From Nitrospira sp. BO4 (GTDB lineage Bacteria; Nitrospirota; Nitrospiria; Nitrospirales; Nitrospiraceae), in contig JAMPUU010000025.1 in NCBI GenBank assembly GCA_030144965.1, positions 1 through 64,000 of the forward strand: a DNA stretch of 64,000 nt. The letters run 5' to 3'. This document shows positions 1 to 9,709 of the stretch, in pieces. Both the position numbers and the translations under genes were made by a program. The notes below the pieces were generated by a model. The model searched no databases, was not told the DNA's origin, and was given only the letters and a program-made list of their open reading frames with translations. Each line of letters opens with the position of its first letter. Within the stretch, counting starts at the first letter, position 1.

Positions 1-250
1 CGCCTCATTCTGAGCCTTATCTAGGTGTCCGTCAAAATGGGGCAGAACCCGGTTGGATGCGGAGATCGTCTGGGACATCGTGAAGAACAAAGTGCGAGGC
101 TCGAACGAGAGGTTCGAGCGATGCTGAATCAATAGACCTACCCTCGGCACTCCCTCATCACCTCAATCGCCAACCTCACAGATCCTCAGCCTTACAACAT
201 TTGGAGTCGAAGGTAAGCTTCGGAGGGCTGAAGGCTTCCCATAAGAGCGC

Positions 251-426
251 TCAGCGTTTCATTGCATGAGCGGCCATCCAGTCTTTGCCCTCACGGGCCA
301 CAGTGATTAGCACCTCTGGATCATTAGACCGAACAAGGTACCGTTCCGTCACTCGCCATCCTGGTCCTTAAATGACCGGAGAATGTCGTGGTGAAGAACG
401 GTCTCTTCTCGCTGACGTTCTGCCAT
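251..426 (-). pseudogene. Frameshifted small hypothetical gene
   Basis: Starting at the ATG whose complement is 424-426, the minus strand reads MAERQREETVLHHD... and then hits a TGA. Shifting frame near position 347 restores a sensible reading (RVTERYLVRSNDPEVL...) that ends at a TGA at 251-253. The joined product would be about 58 residues, charged and without membrane segments. A purine-rich AAAGGAAAGG lies upstream of the ATG. It follows the decayed SP-A gene on the same strand, about 110 bases away. No family is recognised. Only one lesion is seen, so a sequencing error is possible. Confidence 0.4.
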
Positions 427-539
427 ACTAACCAACCTTTCCTTTCATGAAGTCGGACATGTGATCTTCATGCCCTTCTGTCGTTTCATGACGATTTTCG
501 GCGGAGGGTCGAGGAGCTCGAAGCGGTGATGGCCGCCGC

Positions 540-726
540 TCATTTGGCTTTCATGATGACTTCTTTCAGCTTGTTATAACCAGGTGCTTCCGGGTGGCAA
601 TAATACTCGGTGAGACCTCCCGTGCTGTTAGGATCGAGATGCGAAAGCTTTTGCCATGCGCGTCGATTTGGCCGCCTGCGCGATATTCAGGTAAAGATCC
701 TGGTTCACCTGCACGATGCTATCCAC
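540..726 (-). pseudogene. SP-A family small protein, two frameshifts
   Basis: From a GTG at 724-726, preceded by GGAGGA, the minus strand encodes VDSIVQVNQDLYLNIAQAAK. The frame is then lost by one missing base near 667 and another near 632. Correcting both gives AHGKSFRISI, then LTEYYCHPEAPGYNKLK, ending at TGA 540-542. This matches the intact copies at 29616-29804 and 48141-48329 along the whole length, including the Shine-Dalgarno sequence and GTG start. The family has no known function. This is the third copy in the window and the only one clearly broken. Confidence 0.75.
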
Positions 727-981
727 CCGCGGTCCTCCATCTAATGACCCGAAGGTGCTATAGGGATCATCATCTATCAAGTTCTGTACAGCCTCAAGGG
801 CCATCGTATGGGCCCCCACCCTTCAGATTGGCCGGTTGCTCCAACCGTCCGCATGATCCGTGGTATGTCAGCGTCCTTTGACACCGTTTAGATTGAGAAT
901 CGGCAGGACGACGCCATCGGTGATCTCTACTGAGCAATTGTGCACAGACGGCAGCCGGTCACTGCAGTATGCTTCTTCACA

Positions 982-1521
982 ATGGAGAAGGTGTGGATGC
1001 TGCCAAGGACAAACACAATCCAGTCATGGCCGTTTGTACGGCGCGAAGGGGTTGAAGGCAGCGCCATGACCCTGAGAGGCAAAGCCGACGTGGAGAGAGT
1101 GACCGGCCTGCTGAACGAAGCGCTGGCCACGGAAATTATCTCCATCCTCCGCTACAAGCGGCATTACTTCATGACCACCGGGTTTCATTCTCGACACGTG
1201 AAGGCAAAATTCCTCCAGCATGTGGCTGAGGAACAAGCTCATGCCGATCAATTGGCGGAGCGCATTGTTCAGCTGGGGAGCGAACCGGATCTATCCCTTG
1301 AACGGCTGCTGAACCGGAGCCAGTCAGAACATGTTCCAGGGGATTCGTTGGTGGAACTACTCACGGCGGATCTGCTGGCCGAACGGGGCGCGATCGACAG
1401 CTATCGCGGCCTGATCGCGTGTGTCGGCGTTGATGATCCGACGACACGAAAGATCTTGGAGCGGATTCTGGCGCAAGAAGAAGAGCATGCCGAAGCCTTG
1501 GCCAGTCTCTTGAGGGTCTGA
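982..1521 (+). CDS. Ferritin-like / bacterioferritin-type protein
   Basis: The protein is predicted to be a four-helix ferritin-like di-iron protein. Helix A carries LNEALATEIISILRYKRHY, helix B carries HVAEEQAHADQLAERI, and the C-terminal helix carries ILAQEEEHAEALASLL. The E, ExxH and EExxH residues are the typical iron ligands of bacterioferritin/Dps-like folds. Such proteins store iron or protect against peroxide in the cytoplasm. From the ATG at 982 it would have 179 aa. An ATG at 1066 with a weak GAAGG upstream gives a 151-aa core, and a GTG at 940 is also in frame, so the start is uncertain. It stands alone between decayed genes. Confidence 0.8.
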   Translation: MEKVWMLPRTNTIQSWPFVRREGVEGSAMTLRGKADVERVTGLLNEALATEIISILRYKRHYFMTTGFHSRHVKAKFLQHVAEEQAHADQLAERIVQLGSEPDLSLERLLNRSQSEHVPGDSLVELLTADLLAERGAIDSYRGLIACVGVDDPTTRKILERILAQEEEHAEALASLLRV

Positions 1522-1716
1522 GCCTCCAACCGAACCCGTCTCACTCGAGTCGCCCAGGGATCCATGCTCCAGCGGACTGATCACCCGCCTCACGAGTCAT
1601 GATGGTGAGGGTTCAATTCACGATGGTGCCTGGTGCTTGTTGCCCTTCTTTAAAGGGTGCGCTATGAAGATCGAATCGATGCCCTAAACCGCTCACATGC
1701 ATAGTAAGGAGTTCTT

Positions 1717-1968
1717 ATGAAAGGCTATATTGTCCAGATCGAAGAGGCCACACTCAAGAAATTAAGAACTATCGCCAAGTCCTTTTCACCACCAAGCATT
1801 GTCAGCTGGTTGTCATGAATGTGAAACCGAATGATCAGATCGGAAGACCTCAAGCTCTATAGTCTCTATAGCCCTCCTGAGCACAAAGTCGGTACAACCC
1901 ACAAGACCAAGAACGATGCGGATGCCGATGACCATCACCACTTCGATGGGAGAACGTCTCTCGGATAA
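1717..1968 (+). pseudogene. Cupin-domain protein remnant with internal deletion
   Basis: A good AAGGAG precedes an ATG that reads MKGYIVQIEEATLK. A frameshift follows within about 20 codons. The shifted frame reads YRQVLFTTKHCQLVVMNVKP, and after NDQIG the text jumps to LKLYSLYSPPEHKVG and ends in DADDHHFDGRTSLG before TAA. This is the beginning and end of a small single-domain cupin. The central metal-binding His/Glu part of the barrel is missing. The gene should be inactive. The assignment rests on recognition of the family's start and end segments. Confidence 0.6.
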
Positions 1969-2244
1969 ACCATTTCGGCTCCTGGATTCGCACCACGGCC
2001 TAGGATGGTATCGGCCATCTGCTTTTCCGCACAGAGAACATCTTCCTATAAGAGGTGACTCGCTATTCGACCGGCCCGCCACCCACCAAACGCCCTGAAA
2101 CCCGCTGCAGCTGCAGGTCCGATTTCTTCTACGAACCCTTCATAGCGACTAGTCAAGATAAAGCAGGCAGTGGTCTTCGGGATCCGTCGAATTCGGCAAC
2201 CTTGAACTCCTGGGAGAAGCTTCCGCTATTGATCGCTAACCCAT

Positions 2245-5040
2245 TCATCGTCGTCGTAGCACCTTGACCAATTCCATAATCACGAGCGGCAGCACACCCA
2301 TGGCTCCCATCAGCGCCCAGTCTTCCATGGGCAACGGGGCGATTTTGAATATCGGCGCGGCAGCTGGGACGATAAGAACGGCGACCTGAATCGCGAGAGA
2401 GAGGGCAAAGGCTAAGAGGAGGGGACGATTGGTCTGCACGCCAACCTGAAAGAGCGACAATCGTTCACTTCGGCAGTTGAAGGCGTGCACCAGCTGCGTC
2501 ACTACCAACACAGTGAAGGCCACCGTCCTCGCCTGATCAAGCGTTTGATGCAATTCGAACAGGCTGTAGCTAAAGGCGCCTAACGCGATCACTCCGAGCA
2601 CCACTCCCTCTCCAGCGATGGCTAACAATCGTCTGCCGTCCAGCAGCCAGGCATCCGGCTGGCGGGGCCGACGCTTCATCAGGTCCGGTGCCTTGCGATC
2701 GACCGCCAACGCCAAGGCCGGAATGCCGTCCGTCACGAGATTCATCCAAAGAATTTGGATCGGCAAGAGCGGCAGGGGCAGACCCAGCAGCGTCGCAAAC
2801 AGCATGACCAACACTTCGCTGACATTGCACGAGAGGAGAAAATGAACGGTCTTCCGAATATTGTCGAAGACCCCTCGGCCTTCCTCCACCGCCGCTGCAA
2901 TGGAGGCGAAGTTGTCGTCGGTCACCACCATGTCGGCGGCTTCCTTCGTCACATCGGTGCCGGTTATCCCCATAGCCACGCCGATGTCTGCCGCTTTGAC
3001 TGCCGGCGCGTCGTTCACGCCGTCGCCCGTCATGGCCACGATCGCGCCTCGCGCCTTCCAGGCCTGGACAATCCGTAACTTATGTTCCGCCGAGACCCTT
3101 GCATAGACCGCCACCTGTTCCACGGTCCGAACCAGTTCATCCTGGGACAGCTGATCGAGTTCCATTCCGGATAATGACCGGATCGGTTCCTTCTCCCCGC
3201 TGAGTTCTTCTGCAATCGCCACGGCCGTATCCTTGTGATCTCCGGTAATCATCACTGTCCGAATGCCGGCATCGTGGCAGGCCTGGACGGCGACTTTTGC
3301 CTCAGGCCGCAGCGGATCTTTCATGGCCGCAAGCCCAAGAAAAACCAGCCGGTCCTCCAAGTCCTGCGCCCGATAGGCATCGGGCTCGCGATCCAACTGT
3401 CGCCGGGCCATCGCTAGCACGCGCAACGCCTGATGCGCAAAGGATGCATTCGCTTCGAGGATGGTGGCGCGAATCGATTCCGTGAGGGGACCGGTCGTGC
3501 CGTCCATGGCTAACCGATGCGTACAGTGCCGTAGCAACACATCCGGCGCGCCTTTGACGTAAGCGACTGGGCCATCCGGTGCTTGCCGTACGATCGTCAT
3601 CATCTTACGATCCGGATCGAACGGCACCTCTCCGAGAAAGCGGTAGACCGGATCCAGCTTCTCAATCGTAAGCGCCCCCTTAGCCGCCGCGACCAACAGC
3701 GCGCCTTCCGTCGGATCGCCAAGAATTTTCCACGTACCCTGCTCCTGCCGCAATGTGGCACCATTGCAGAGTACTGCTGCAGCCAGGAGTTCGCACAAGG
3801 CGGGATATTGTCTTGGTGCTGAGTTCTGGGTGTTGAGTTCTGAGTTATCAGGACGAGGAGTACTTCCGTGCAACTCAGAACTCAGAATTTTCGCCTCAGA
3901 CCTGCTTTCTCGAATTTCGCCCACCGGCTCATACCCTTCACCCGTCACATCGAACACCCGGTCTCCGGACAATAATCTCGTCACTGTCATTTCGTTCTTC
4001 GTGAGCGTGCCGGTCTTGTCGGAGCAGATGACAGTGGCGGATCCCAGCGTTTCCACCGCAGGCAGCTTGCGGATCAGCGCGTGCCGCTTCACCATGCGAG
4101 TGACGCCCAACGCCAGTGTGATCGTCACCACTGCGGGGAGGCCTTCGGGAACGGCTGCCACGGCCAAACTGACCGAGGTCAAGAACATCGTCATCAATGG
4201 CTCGCCACGCAAATACCCCAACACAAACACCACAGTCACAACACCCAGAGCCAGCCACAACAGCGTATAGCCGAATTGTTCAAGCCGACGCTGCAAGGGA
4301 GTTTCCACCCTCTCAGCTTCCGTGGCTTTTTGAATCATTGTGGCAATCTTACCTAGTTCTGTACCCAAGGCAGTAGCCACGATCAGCGCTCGTGCCTTGC
4401 CTGAGACCGCGATGGTGCCCATGAAGACCATGTTGGCCCGATCGGCCAGAGGGAGGTCGGCTCTTTGAAGGAATTCCACGTCTTTCTGAACCGGCGTGGA
4501 TTCGCCAGTCAGAGACGCTTCTTGCGCCTGAAAATTCGTCGTGTAACTCAGCCGGGCATCGGCGGGAATGCGATCACCCGCTTCCAGAAGAATCAGATCG
4601 CCAGGGACCAATTCACGTGCGGGAATGGAGCGAATGACGCCGCTTCGGAACACTCGCGACGTCGCCACAGACATCTTCCGCAATGCCGCCAAGGATCGCC
4701 CGGCCCGAGCTTCCTGCATAAAAGCGAGCAGGCCGTTGAGGAGCACGATAGTTAGTATGGCCGCTGCATCGAGCCAGTCTTCCAAGAGACCGGAGACGAC
4801 CGCCGCGCCGACCAGCACCCAGACGATAAGGCTGGTGAACTGGGAGAGAAACAGCTTCACAAGTGACGGGGGGGAAGCTTCGGGCAATTCATTGGGCCCA
4901 TACTCAGCCGCTCGTTGCACAACTGCATCTGAACTCAACCCCTCTTCGGGATTGACGCCTAACAGGCGGGCGACCTCGCTCACCGCGAGCAGGTGCCAAG
5001 AAGAAGGTTCAACGGGTTCTTGTGACTGCCCGATTTTCAT
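2245..5040 (-). CDS. P-type cation-transporting ATPase (P2, calcium-type)
   Basis: This is a 931-aa integral membrane pump of the P2 family (Ca2+-type/PMR1-like), using ATP to move a divalent cation. It has an N-terminal cation ATPase domain (residues 15-80), the actuator motif TGES (178-181), and M4 PEGLP (298-302). It also has the phosphorylation motif DKTGTLT with Asp341, a hinge motif GDGVNDAPA, and a C-terminal group of four to five membrane helices. AGGAGA precedes the ATG. Residues about 378-410 are a low-complexity insertion encoded by a palindromic repeat (separate entry). The ion is not certain from sequence. The gene stands alone and is convergent with the decayed region at 2 kb. 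Confidence 0.93.
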   Translation of the reverse strand: MKIGQSQEPVEPSSWHLLAVSEVARLLGVNPEEGLSSDAVVQRAAEYGPNELPEASPPSLVKLFLSQFTSLIVWVLVGAAVVSGLLEDWLDAAAILTIVLLNGLLAFMQEARAGRSLAALRKMSVATSRVFRSGVIRSIPARELVPGDLILLEAGDRIPADARLSYTTNFQAQEASLTGESTPVQKDVEFLQRADLPLADRANMVFMGTIAVSGKARALIVATALGTELGKIATMIQKATEAERVETPLQRRLEQFGYTLLWLALGVVTVVFVLGYLRGEPLMTMFLTSVSLAVAAVPEGLPAVVTITLALGVTRMVKRHALIRKLPAVETLGSATVICSDKTGTLTKNEMTVTRLLSGDRVFDVTGEGYEPVGEIRESRSEAKILSSELHGSTPRPDNSELNTQNSAPRQYPALCELLAAAVLCNGATLRQEQGTWKILGDPTEGALLVAAAKGALTIEKLDPVYRFLGEVPFDPDRKMMTIVRQAPDGPVAYVKGAPDVLLRHCTHRLAMDGTTGPLTESIRATILEANASFAHQALRVLAMARRQLDREPDAYRAQDLEDRLVFLGLAAMKDPLRPEAKVAVQACHDAGIRTVMITGDHKDTAVAIAEELSGEKEPIRSLSGMELDQLSQDELVRTVEQVAVYARVSAEHKLRIVQAWKARGAIVAMTGDGVNDAPAVKAADIGVAMGITGTDVTKEAADMVVTDDNFASIAAAVEEGRGVFDNIRKTVHFLLSCNVSEVLVMLFATLLGLPLPLLPIQILWMNLVTDGIPALALAVDRKAPDLMKRRPRQPDAWLLDGRRLLAIAGEGVVLGVIALGAFSYSLFELHQTLDQARTVAFTVLVVTQLVHAFNCRSERLSLFQVGVQTNRPLLLAFALSLAIQVAVLIVPAAAPIFKIAPLPMEDWALMGAMGVLPLVIMELVKVLRRR
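3818..3884. repeat. Palindromic repeat inserted in frame in the ATPase gene
   Basis: The 13-base arm TGAGTTCTGAGTT at 3834-3846 has its exact inverse complement at 3872-3884. A further partial direct copy, GCTGAGTTCTG, lies at about 3819-3829. The segment keeps the reading frame open and adds roughly 30 residues rich in Ser, Asn and Pro between the phosphorylation and nucleotide-binding parts of the pump. Confidence 0.75.
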
Positions 5041-5052
5041 TCCATCATTCTC

Positions 5053-5566
5053 CTACACAAGCCGGAAATGCTGTACGGCGCCAGCGCCCATTCGCCTTCT
5101 CCACTCACGTGCGACAGGATTGTGCTGCGCAGCCCATTGATAAGCACAGTCCAGGATTTCCCTGTAGACATCGTGCTTATCGTGCGCTAGCACTCAGAGT
5201 AGGAATTCCGCTGCGTCGTGCGAGAAGCTGATGCGATGGAGGGCATAGACGGAAAAGGCGGCATCGCGTTCCCACGCGTAGCGGTACCAGTTGCGGCTCC
5301 CCCAATCTGCTCGGGCAAGGATGACGTCGGTGCGGCGAACAATGGCGTCGACAGTTTATGGTGATGGTGGAACGGCGGACCCGCGCCTCCTGAGGGCTGC
5401 AATAATCCAGATGGCTCATCCAACTCCGCCAGCCCTTAAGCGTGTCCGCATGGAGCCACAGCCAAGCCGCCGTGGCTCCGTCTGCGATCATGCCATAATC
5501 TCTAATCGGGAAATAGCCGTCGAGTCGATGAAGTCTGTTCAGTGCCGACTGCCCTCGCAGCGACAT
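5053..5566 (-). pseudogene. Probable glycoside hydrolase family 15 remnant
   Basis: The minus strand shows the stretch DGYFPIRDYGMIADGATAA, which resembles the first conserved block of GH15 glucoamylase/trehalase-like proteins. The text then loses sense. Near the 3' end another frame reads DVYREILDCAYQWAAQHNP and reaches a stop at 5053-5055, resembling the later 'VYGEVLDA' block. The two blocks are in order but separated by only about 300 bases, where a real enzyme has hundreds of residues. This suggests a large internal deletion. The identification is from short motifs only. Confidence 0.4.
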
Positions 5567-5605
5567 CTGATCTTCCTCCTCATGCGTGTATCGCGGTCGA
5601 AGGCA

Positions 5606-6472
5606 TCAGCGTTCCGCTGTCGCCGGCTGATCGAGCCGCCCCCGATGTTCAAAGACCCAGCCCGCTTCCGCGCCCACGATAAACACCACGGACACGTAAT
5701 AGAGCCATACGAAGAAAAAGAGAAAGGCGCCCAACGCCCCGTAGAGAACAAGGCCAGCTTGGGCGAAATACACGTACCAGGCAAACCCATGCTTGGCCAA
5801 ACCGAACAGGATGACCGCGACGCCGGCGCCCACCCCCAGAGAACCGAGCTTCAACGTCGTGACTGGAGAGAATCGATAGAGCCCTAGGACCAAACTCCCG
5901 CCGAATATAACCACCATGACCTGATGGAGCACTTGCATGCCCTCCCCCCACAGAGCCCCCGCCCAGGGGACATGCTCACCGAGATTGCCGATGATGGTCT
6001 CCACGGACGCGAGGCCGATCGCCACAATCAGCAGAGCGACGCAGAAGGCCATCATCAATAGATCGTGGGCCGTCCCTCGTAGGAAACTCCGGGCGGGGCC
6101 GGCTTGGAACACGATATTGAGCACATGCCGAATCGAACCAAAGACCATCGTGCTGAACAGCAGAAACGAGCTAAATCCCACGATCCCCAGCAGTCCCCGG
6201 TCAGCGATGATCGCACCCACTTGTTCCACAAAGACCTGTTCCGACCGGGGAAGAAATTGTCGAATGACGGATTGTACTTCTTCCATGGCTTGCTCGGACT
6301 CCAGCACCGTGTATCCCAGAATGGAAATCATGAGGAGAGCAAGCGGGATTACATATAGCAGCAGGCTGAAGGCCAACCCGCTCGCCAGAAACAACCCGTT
6401 ATCCCGACCGAATTTCTGGATCAATGCACGGGTCATTTTCCATGCCGAGGTGCAGGCCCGCCGCGCTCTCAC
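5606..6472 (-). CDS. YihY/virulence factor BrkB family membrane protein
   Basis: This 288-aa inner-membrane protein has about six hydrophobic segments (residues near 28-52, 92-114, 136-160, 184-200, 208-226 and 240-270). The C-terminal signature YGALGAFLFFFVWLYY and the following GAEAG are typical of the YihY/BrkB family. The biochemical function is unsettled; the family was once misnamed ribonuclease BN. An internal ATG at residue 13 is an alternative start. The gene follows, on the same strand, a remnant of an AI-2E-type transporter whose stop lies just upstream of this start. Confidence 0.88.
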   Translation of the reverse strand: MRARRACTSAWKMTRALIQKFGRDNGLFLASGLAFSLLLYVIPLALLMISILGYTVLESEQAMEEVQSVIRQFLPRSEQVFVEQVGAIIADRGLLGIVGFSSFLLFSTMVFGSIRHVLNIVFQAGPARSFLRGTAHDLLMMAFCVALLIVAIGLASVETIIGNLGEHVPWAGALWGEGMQVLHQVMVVIFGGSLVLGLYRFSPVTTLKLGSLGVGAGVAVILFGLAKHGFAWYVYFAQAGLVLYGALGAFLFFFVWLYYVSVVFIVGAEAGWVFEHRGRLDQPATAER

Positions 6473-6496
6473 GAGTACAAAGCTCCTGCGCTGGCT

Positions 6497-6651
6497 TCAT
6501 TCCATCGACTTTCCATCGGAGACCTCAGCGCGCTCCTGATTCCCTGTCGGTACCATCATGTATGGCGTTTCCGTTCTGTAGGTTTCGACCAATGTGATCC
6601 CGAGTGCGACCACCAACGGTCCAGCGACAATCCCGACCAATCCACCGTTTG
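6497..6651 (-). pseudogene. C-terminal fragment of AI-2E family transporter
   Basis: The minus strand reads GGLVGIVAGPLVVALGITLV, followed by ETYRTETPYMMVPTGNQERA and a TGA at 6497-6499. The Gly/Leu-rich block is typical of the last membrane helices of AI-2E/PerM family transporters. Nothing upstream completes the protein. A similar tail, about 90 bases long, occurs again at 11440-11528, so this fragment has been copied within the region. Confidence 0.55.
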
Positions 6652-6839
6652 AGAGAGGCTATTCCGATTGGACAGACCGAACCAGCACGTGTAGTTCTAA
6701 CCAGTGCGATTTAATGTTTGGCTCCGACTGAACACGGCTAGCTTCAAACTTCTGACCTCTGCAACCTCCCTAGTTCCACCTGTTGTCTTGAAGCGGTCCT
6801 AGGTTCACAGACGAGCCGATGGTGCCATCGTGTGAGGCG

Positions 6840-8183
6840 TCAGCGCTCCTCGCCGGAATTGAGTGTGTCGCTTACTCCCGGATTAGCTGAAGGCAACTCA
6901 ACCTGCGTTGAGCTGTCAGCGTTGGATCGCGGGGATGCACTCGTGAGCACATCGTGCAACAGTTCGGCCGTGACGTCTTTTGACAGACAATGGGAAGCCC
7001 CCGCGTCCATCATGGCCTGAATGGTGTGCGTGACATGATTGACGGAGAGTCCCACGACGACGGTGGTCGGGCGGAAGGCTAAGATTTGTTGTGTGGCTTG
7101 AATCCCATCCATCCCCGGCATATTGATGTCCATGAGCACGACATCCGGCTTTAAGTCGCTAGCCATCTCCACGGCTTCGCGCCCGTTCCCGGCCTCACCG
7201 ACGATACAAATATCTGGGCACCCGTCTAAGATGGCCCGCAAACCTTGACGAACCAGCGCATGATCCTCAGCGAGAAGCACGCTGCGTACGCCGGTTGCCG
7301 TCCTGGTTGGTGTCACGCGCGGCTCGACGCCTGCCGGCGCACAGGCGACCCGGGTGTGTGGCGTGGAGTCGAGGGGTTCTTTCAGTGGTAATCCAAGTGT
7401 AATGGTCGTCCCCCGGCCAACCGCGCTGTCCACGGTCAGCCATCCGCCCATGGCGTCCATCCGTTCGTTCACGCTCAGCATGCCGAAGTGTTCATCCGCT
7501 GCCGTCCCCGGCGGTGCGCCCAGCTCGAAGCCGCAACCGCGGTCTTGCACGGTGATCCGCAGATGATCGCCCCCCTCGATCATGAGGGATACCGTGGCCT
7601 GGGACGTTTTGGCGTGCTTCCCGACGTTGATCAACAGCTCGCGAATCGACTGAAAGAGAAGGATGGCTTGATCTTCCGGCAAGGCCACCGTCTGTTGCGA
7701 GCACTGCACCTCGACCGTCAGATTGTGCGAGTGCATTTGTCCCGCCAGCCACTTGAGCGCCGCCGGCAACCCCAAATCATGCAGCACCGAGGGACTCAGT
7801 TCCGCCATCAGCGTGCGGGTATAGTCCAGCGCCTTGCTCAAGATGTCGTCGAGGTCGTGGATCACCGGCGCCTTGAGAAGATCGGCTGGCAGCATGTGGC
7901 GGCGCGCGTGTCCAATTTTCATCCGTCCCAAGACGAGCATTTGGGCGAGATAGTCGTGGAGCTCCGCAGCCAGCCGCTTCCGTTCTCGCTGCTCGGAGAC
8001 GGTCAATTGGGAAGCCAGCTCGCGCAACGCGCTCTGCTTGATCAGCAAGATGCTGTTTTGAACCTGATAGCGTTGCGCCAACTCCTCGGCGCGTTCCTCG
8101 GCCTGGAGCGCCGTAATTGTGAGGTGCTCGTTCGCGTCGCGCAGGCGATCGCTTGCCACCATCTGTGTGTCCTCGCTCGTCAT
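6840..8183 (-). CDS. Hybrid histidine kinase (HisKA_3 type) with C-terminal receiver
   Basis: This 447-aa soluble protein has an N-terminal coiled coil (20-75) and a NarX/DegS-type dimerisation domain with phospho-acceptor His76 in ELHD. It also has an HATPase_c domain (N-box around 182-191, G1 box DRGCGF 214-219) and a NarL-type receiver with acidic pair E306-D307, Asp352 and Lys402. There is no transmembrane segment and no output HTH. The start overlaps the stop of the KaiC-like gene by 4 bases (ATGA), so they are translationally coupled. The likely role is cytoplasmic signalling downstream of the KaiC-like ATPase; the input signal is unknown. Confidence 0.9.
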   Translation of the reverse strand: MTSEDTQMVASDRLRDANEHLTITALQAEERAEELAQRYQVQNSILLIKQSALRELASQLTVSEQRERKRLAAELHDYLAQMLVLGRMKIGHARRHMLPADLLKAPVIHDLDDILSKALDYTRTLMAELSPSVLHDLGLPAALKWLAGQMHSHNLTVEVQCSQQTVALPEDQAILLFQSIRELLINVGKHAKTSQATVSLMIEGGDHLRITVQDRGCGFELGAPPGTAADEHFGMLSVNERMDAMGGWLTVDSAVGRGTTITLGLPLKEPLDSTPHTRVACAPAGVEPRVTPTRTATGVRSVLLAEDHALVRQGLRAILDGCPDICIVGEAGNGREAVEMASDLKPDVVLMDINMPGMDGIQATQQILAFRPTTVVVGLSVNHVTHTIQAMMDAGASHCLSKDVTAELLHDVLTSASPRSNADSSTQVELPSANPGVSDTLNSGEER

Positions 8184-9709
8184 GGGGTTCCCTCCGTGGG
8201 CTCAGGTCGCTGGGGATCGGCAGGGACCAACCGCCTGGGTGTGCCAGTCATCAGTCCTTCATAATCCCTGAGTCCTGTCCCAACTGTTAGGCCCTGCGTT
8301 GTAATGTCGTACAACCTGAGTTCCTTGCTGTGCTGGCTCCCGCGCAGCTTTACCACGGTCATAAGCCGCTTTAATTGGCCGTCCAACTCGACATAGCGTT
8401 GGAGAATAATGCCGTCGGTGAGAAAGGCTGTGCCATGGGGGCTGAACCGGAGATCAATGTAGGAGTCCACAACTTCCACCGTCAAGAACAACGTGATGCC
8501 CATGGCTGTGAGCATCGCAACCATCCGGTGGAGCGTTTCACGGAAGTCCTCGCGAAAGGCCGGTGCGAGCGCCAGCTCCAGACCGGAGAGAGAGTCAATC
8601 ACTACCCGTTTCACTCCATGGGCCACGACCACCGTCCGCACTGCTTCCAGAGTTTCGTCGAGCGACAGGTCCAAAGGACGGAGGTACATGACATGGAGCA
8701 AGCCGTCCTCGAGATGCTGAGCGATTTTCATGCCGAGCGGGTTTGTCTTCAGATAGTCAGAAGGGCGCTTCTCGAATACTGCAAGGAGTCCGGGCTGACC
8801 CTGCGTGACGCCGTCGAGAAGAAATTGCACTGAGAGGATCGTTTTGCCGGAACCCGATGGACCCGCGACCAGCAGGGAGGAGCCGGCCGGGATGCCGCCG
8901 TCCATCATGCCGTCGAGCCCCAGCACACCAGTCGACAACCGCTCGACCGGCTTGGAAGAGAATTTGATTTTCTGCCGTTCCAACGCGCTGATTTCCTCCG
9001 GAATCGGCAGCCGAGGGAACACCTGAACGCCTTTTCCGGTGATGCGAAACGTTTGTAAGCCTGGAAGCGGGGCTTGGCCGCGCATCTTGACGACTTGGAG
9101 TTTGCGCACGATCGAACTCCGCTGAATACTCTGGGAGAGCCACAGGATGCCGTCGGCCACGGTAAAGATGGGATTGTCTTCCTTCTCGGAGTCCTGGTAT
9201 TCGCCGACAAGAAAGGTCGTCGCCTGCCAACTCGTGAGCTGTAACGCAAGGCGCTGCACAAAGGCTTGGAGGGTCAATTCGCCGCTCTCTTCCGGACCCT
9301 GTGAGGCTCGGATTACCGAGCGGAACGAATCCACGATCACCAGACTCGGATTCGTGGCTTCGACCTCCGCCACGATCCGCTCCAACACCTTACCGAGTCC
9401 GGCTTCCAAAACCTCGTGCGCAATCGACACGAAGCGGATGCAGGAATTGACCTTACCGGCATCGAAGAACGCAAATTGTTGCTGGTAGCGCAGGAGTTTG
9501 AGTGGAGGCTCGCCGAGGACCGTCACATATAAGGCCGGACGTTGGGGAGTGGCGAGGGAAAACGCGATTTGGTGGACCAAGGTCGTTTTGCCGGCGCCGG
9601 GTCCCCCCGCCAGCAGATTAAAGGAATACTCGGGCAACCCGCCTCCCAGGACTTCGTTGAGCCCGGGAACGCCGGTATCGAGTTGGACGATGGACACCTT
9701 TTCGGTCAT
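8180..9709 (-). CDS. KaiC-like tandem RecA-type ATPase
   Basis: This 509-aa protein has two KaiC domains. The first has Walker A GGPGAGKTT (35-43) and a Walker B-like VIVDS near 125. The second has GPSGSGKT (283-290) and VIDS near 375. In true KaiC a Glu-Glu pair follows the first strand. Here the corresponding sites read VLGEPP and FEKRP, so each keeps only one Glu, and activity may differ from clock KaiC. No KaiA or KaiB gene is visible. It overlaps both neighbours by 4 bases. Such proteins in non-cyanobacteria usually serve signalling, not a proven clock. Confidence 0.9.
   Translation of the reverse strand: MTEKVSIVQLDTGVPGLNEVLGGGLPEYSFNLLAGGPGAGKTTLVHQIAFSLATPQRPALYVTVLGEPPLKLLRYQQQFAFFDAGKVNSCIRFVSIAHEVLEAGLGKVLERIVAEVEATNPSLVIVDSFRSVIRASQGPEESGELTLQAFVQRLALQLTSWQATTFLVGEYQDSEKEDNPIFTVADGILWLSQSIQRSSIVRKLQVVKMRGQAPLPGLQTFRITGKGVQVFPRLPIPEEISALERQKIKFSSKPVERLSTGVLGLDGMMDGGIPAGSSLLVAGPSGSGKTILSVQFLLDGVTQGQPGLLAVFEKRPSDYLKTNPLGMKIAQHLEDGLLHVMYLRPLDLSLDETLEAVRTVVVAHGVKRVVIDSLSGLELALAPAFREDFRETLHRMVAMLTAMGITLFLTVEVVDSYIDLRFSPHGTAFLTDGIILQRYVELDGQLKRLMTVVKLRGSQHSKELRLYDITTQGLTVGTGLRDYEGLMTGTPRRLVPADPQRPEPTEGTP

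Noticed and set aside
1-250. Short frame EIVWDIVKNKVRGSNERFER resembling the end of an IS630-type transposase
   Set aside because: Too short and with no catalytic motif; the window edge prevents checking.
2570-3215. Several open frames of 60-107 codons on both strands inside the P-type ATPase gene
   Set aside because: They overlap a conserved, motif-complete gene and follow its codon periodicity; they are shadow frames.
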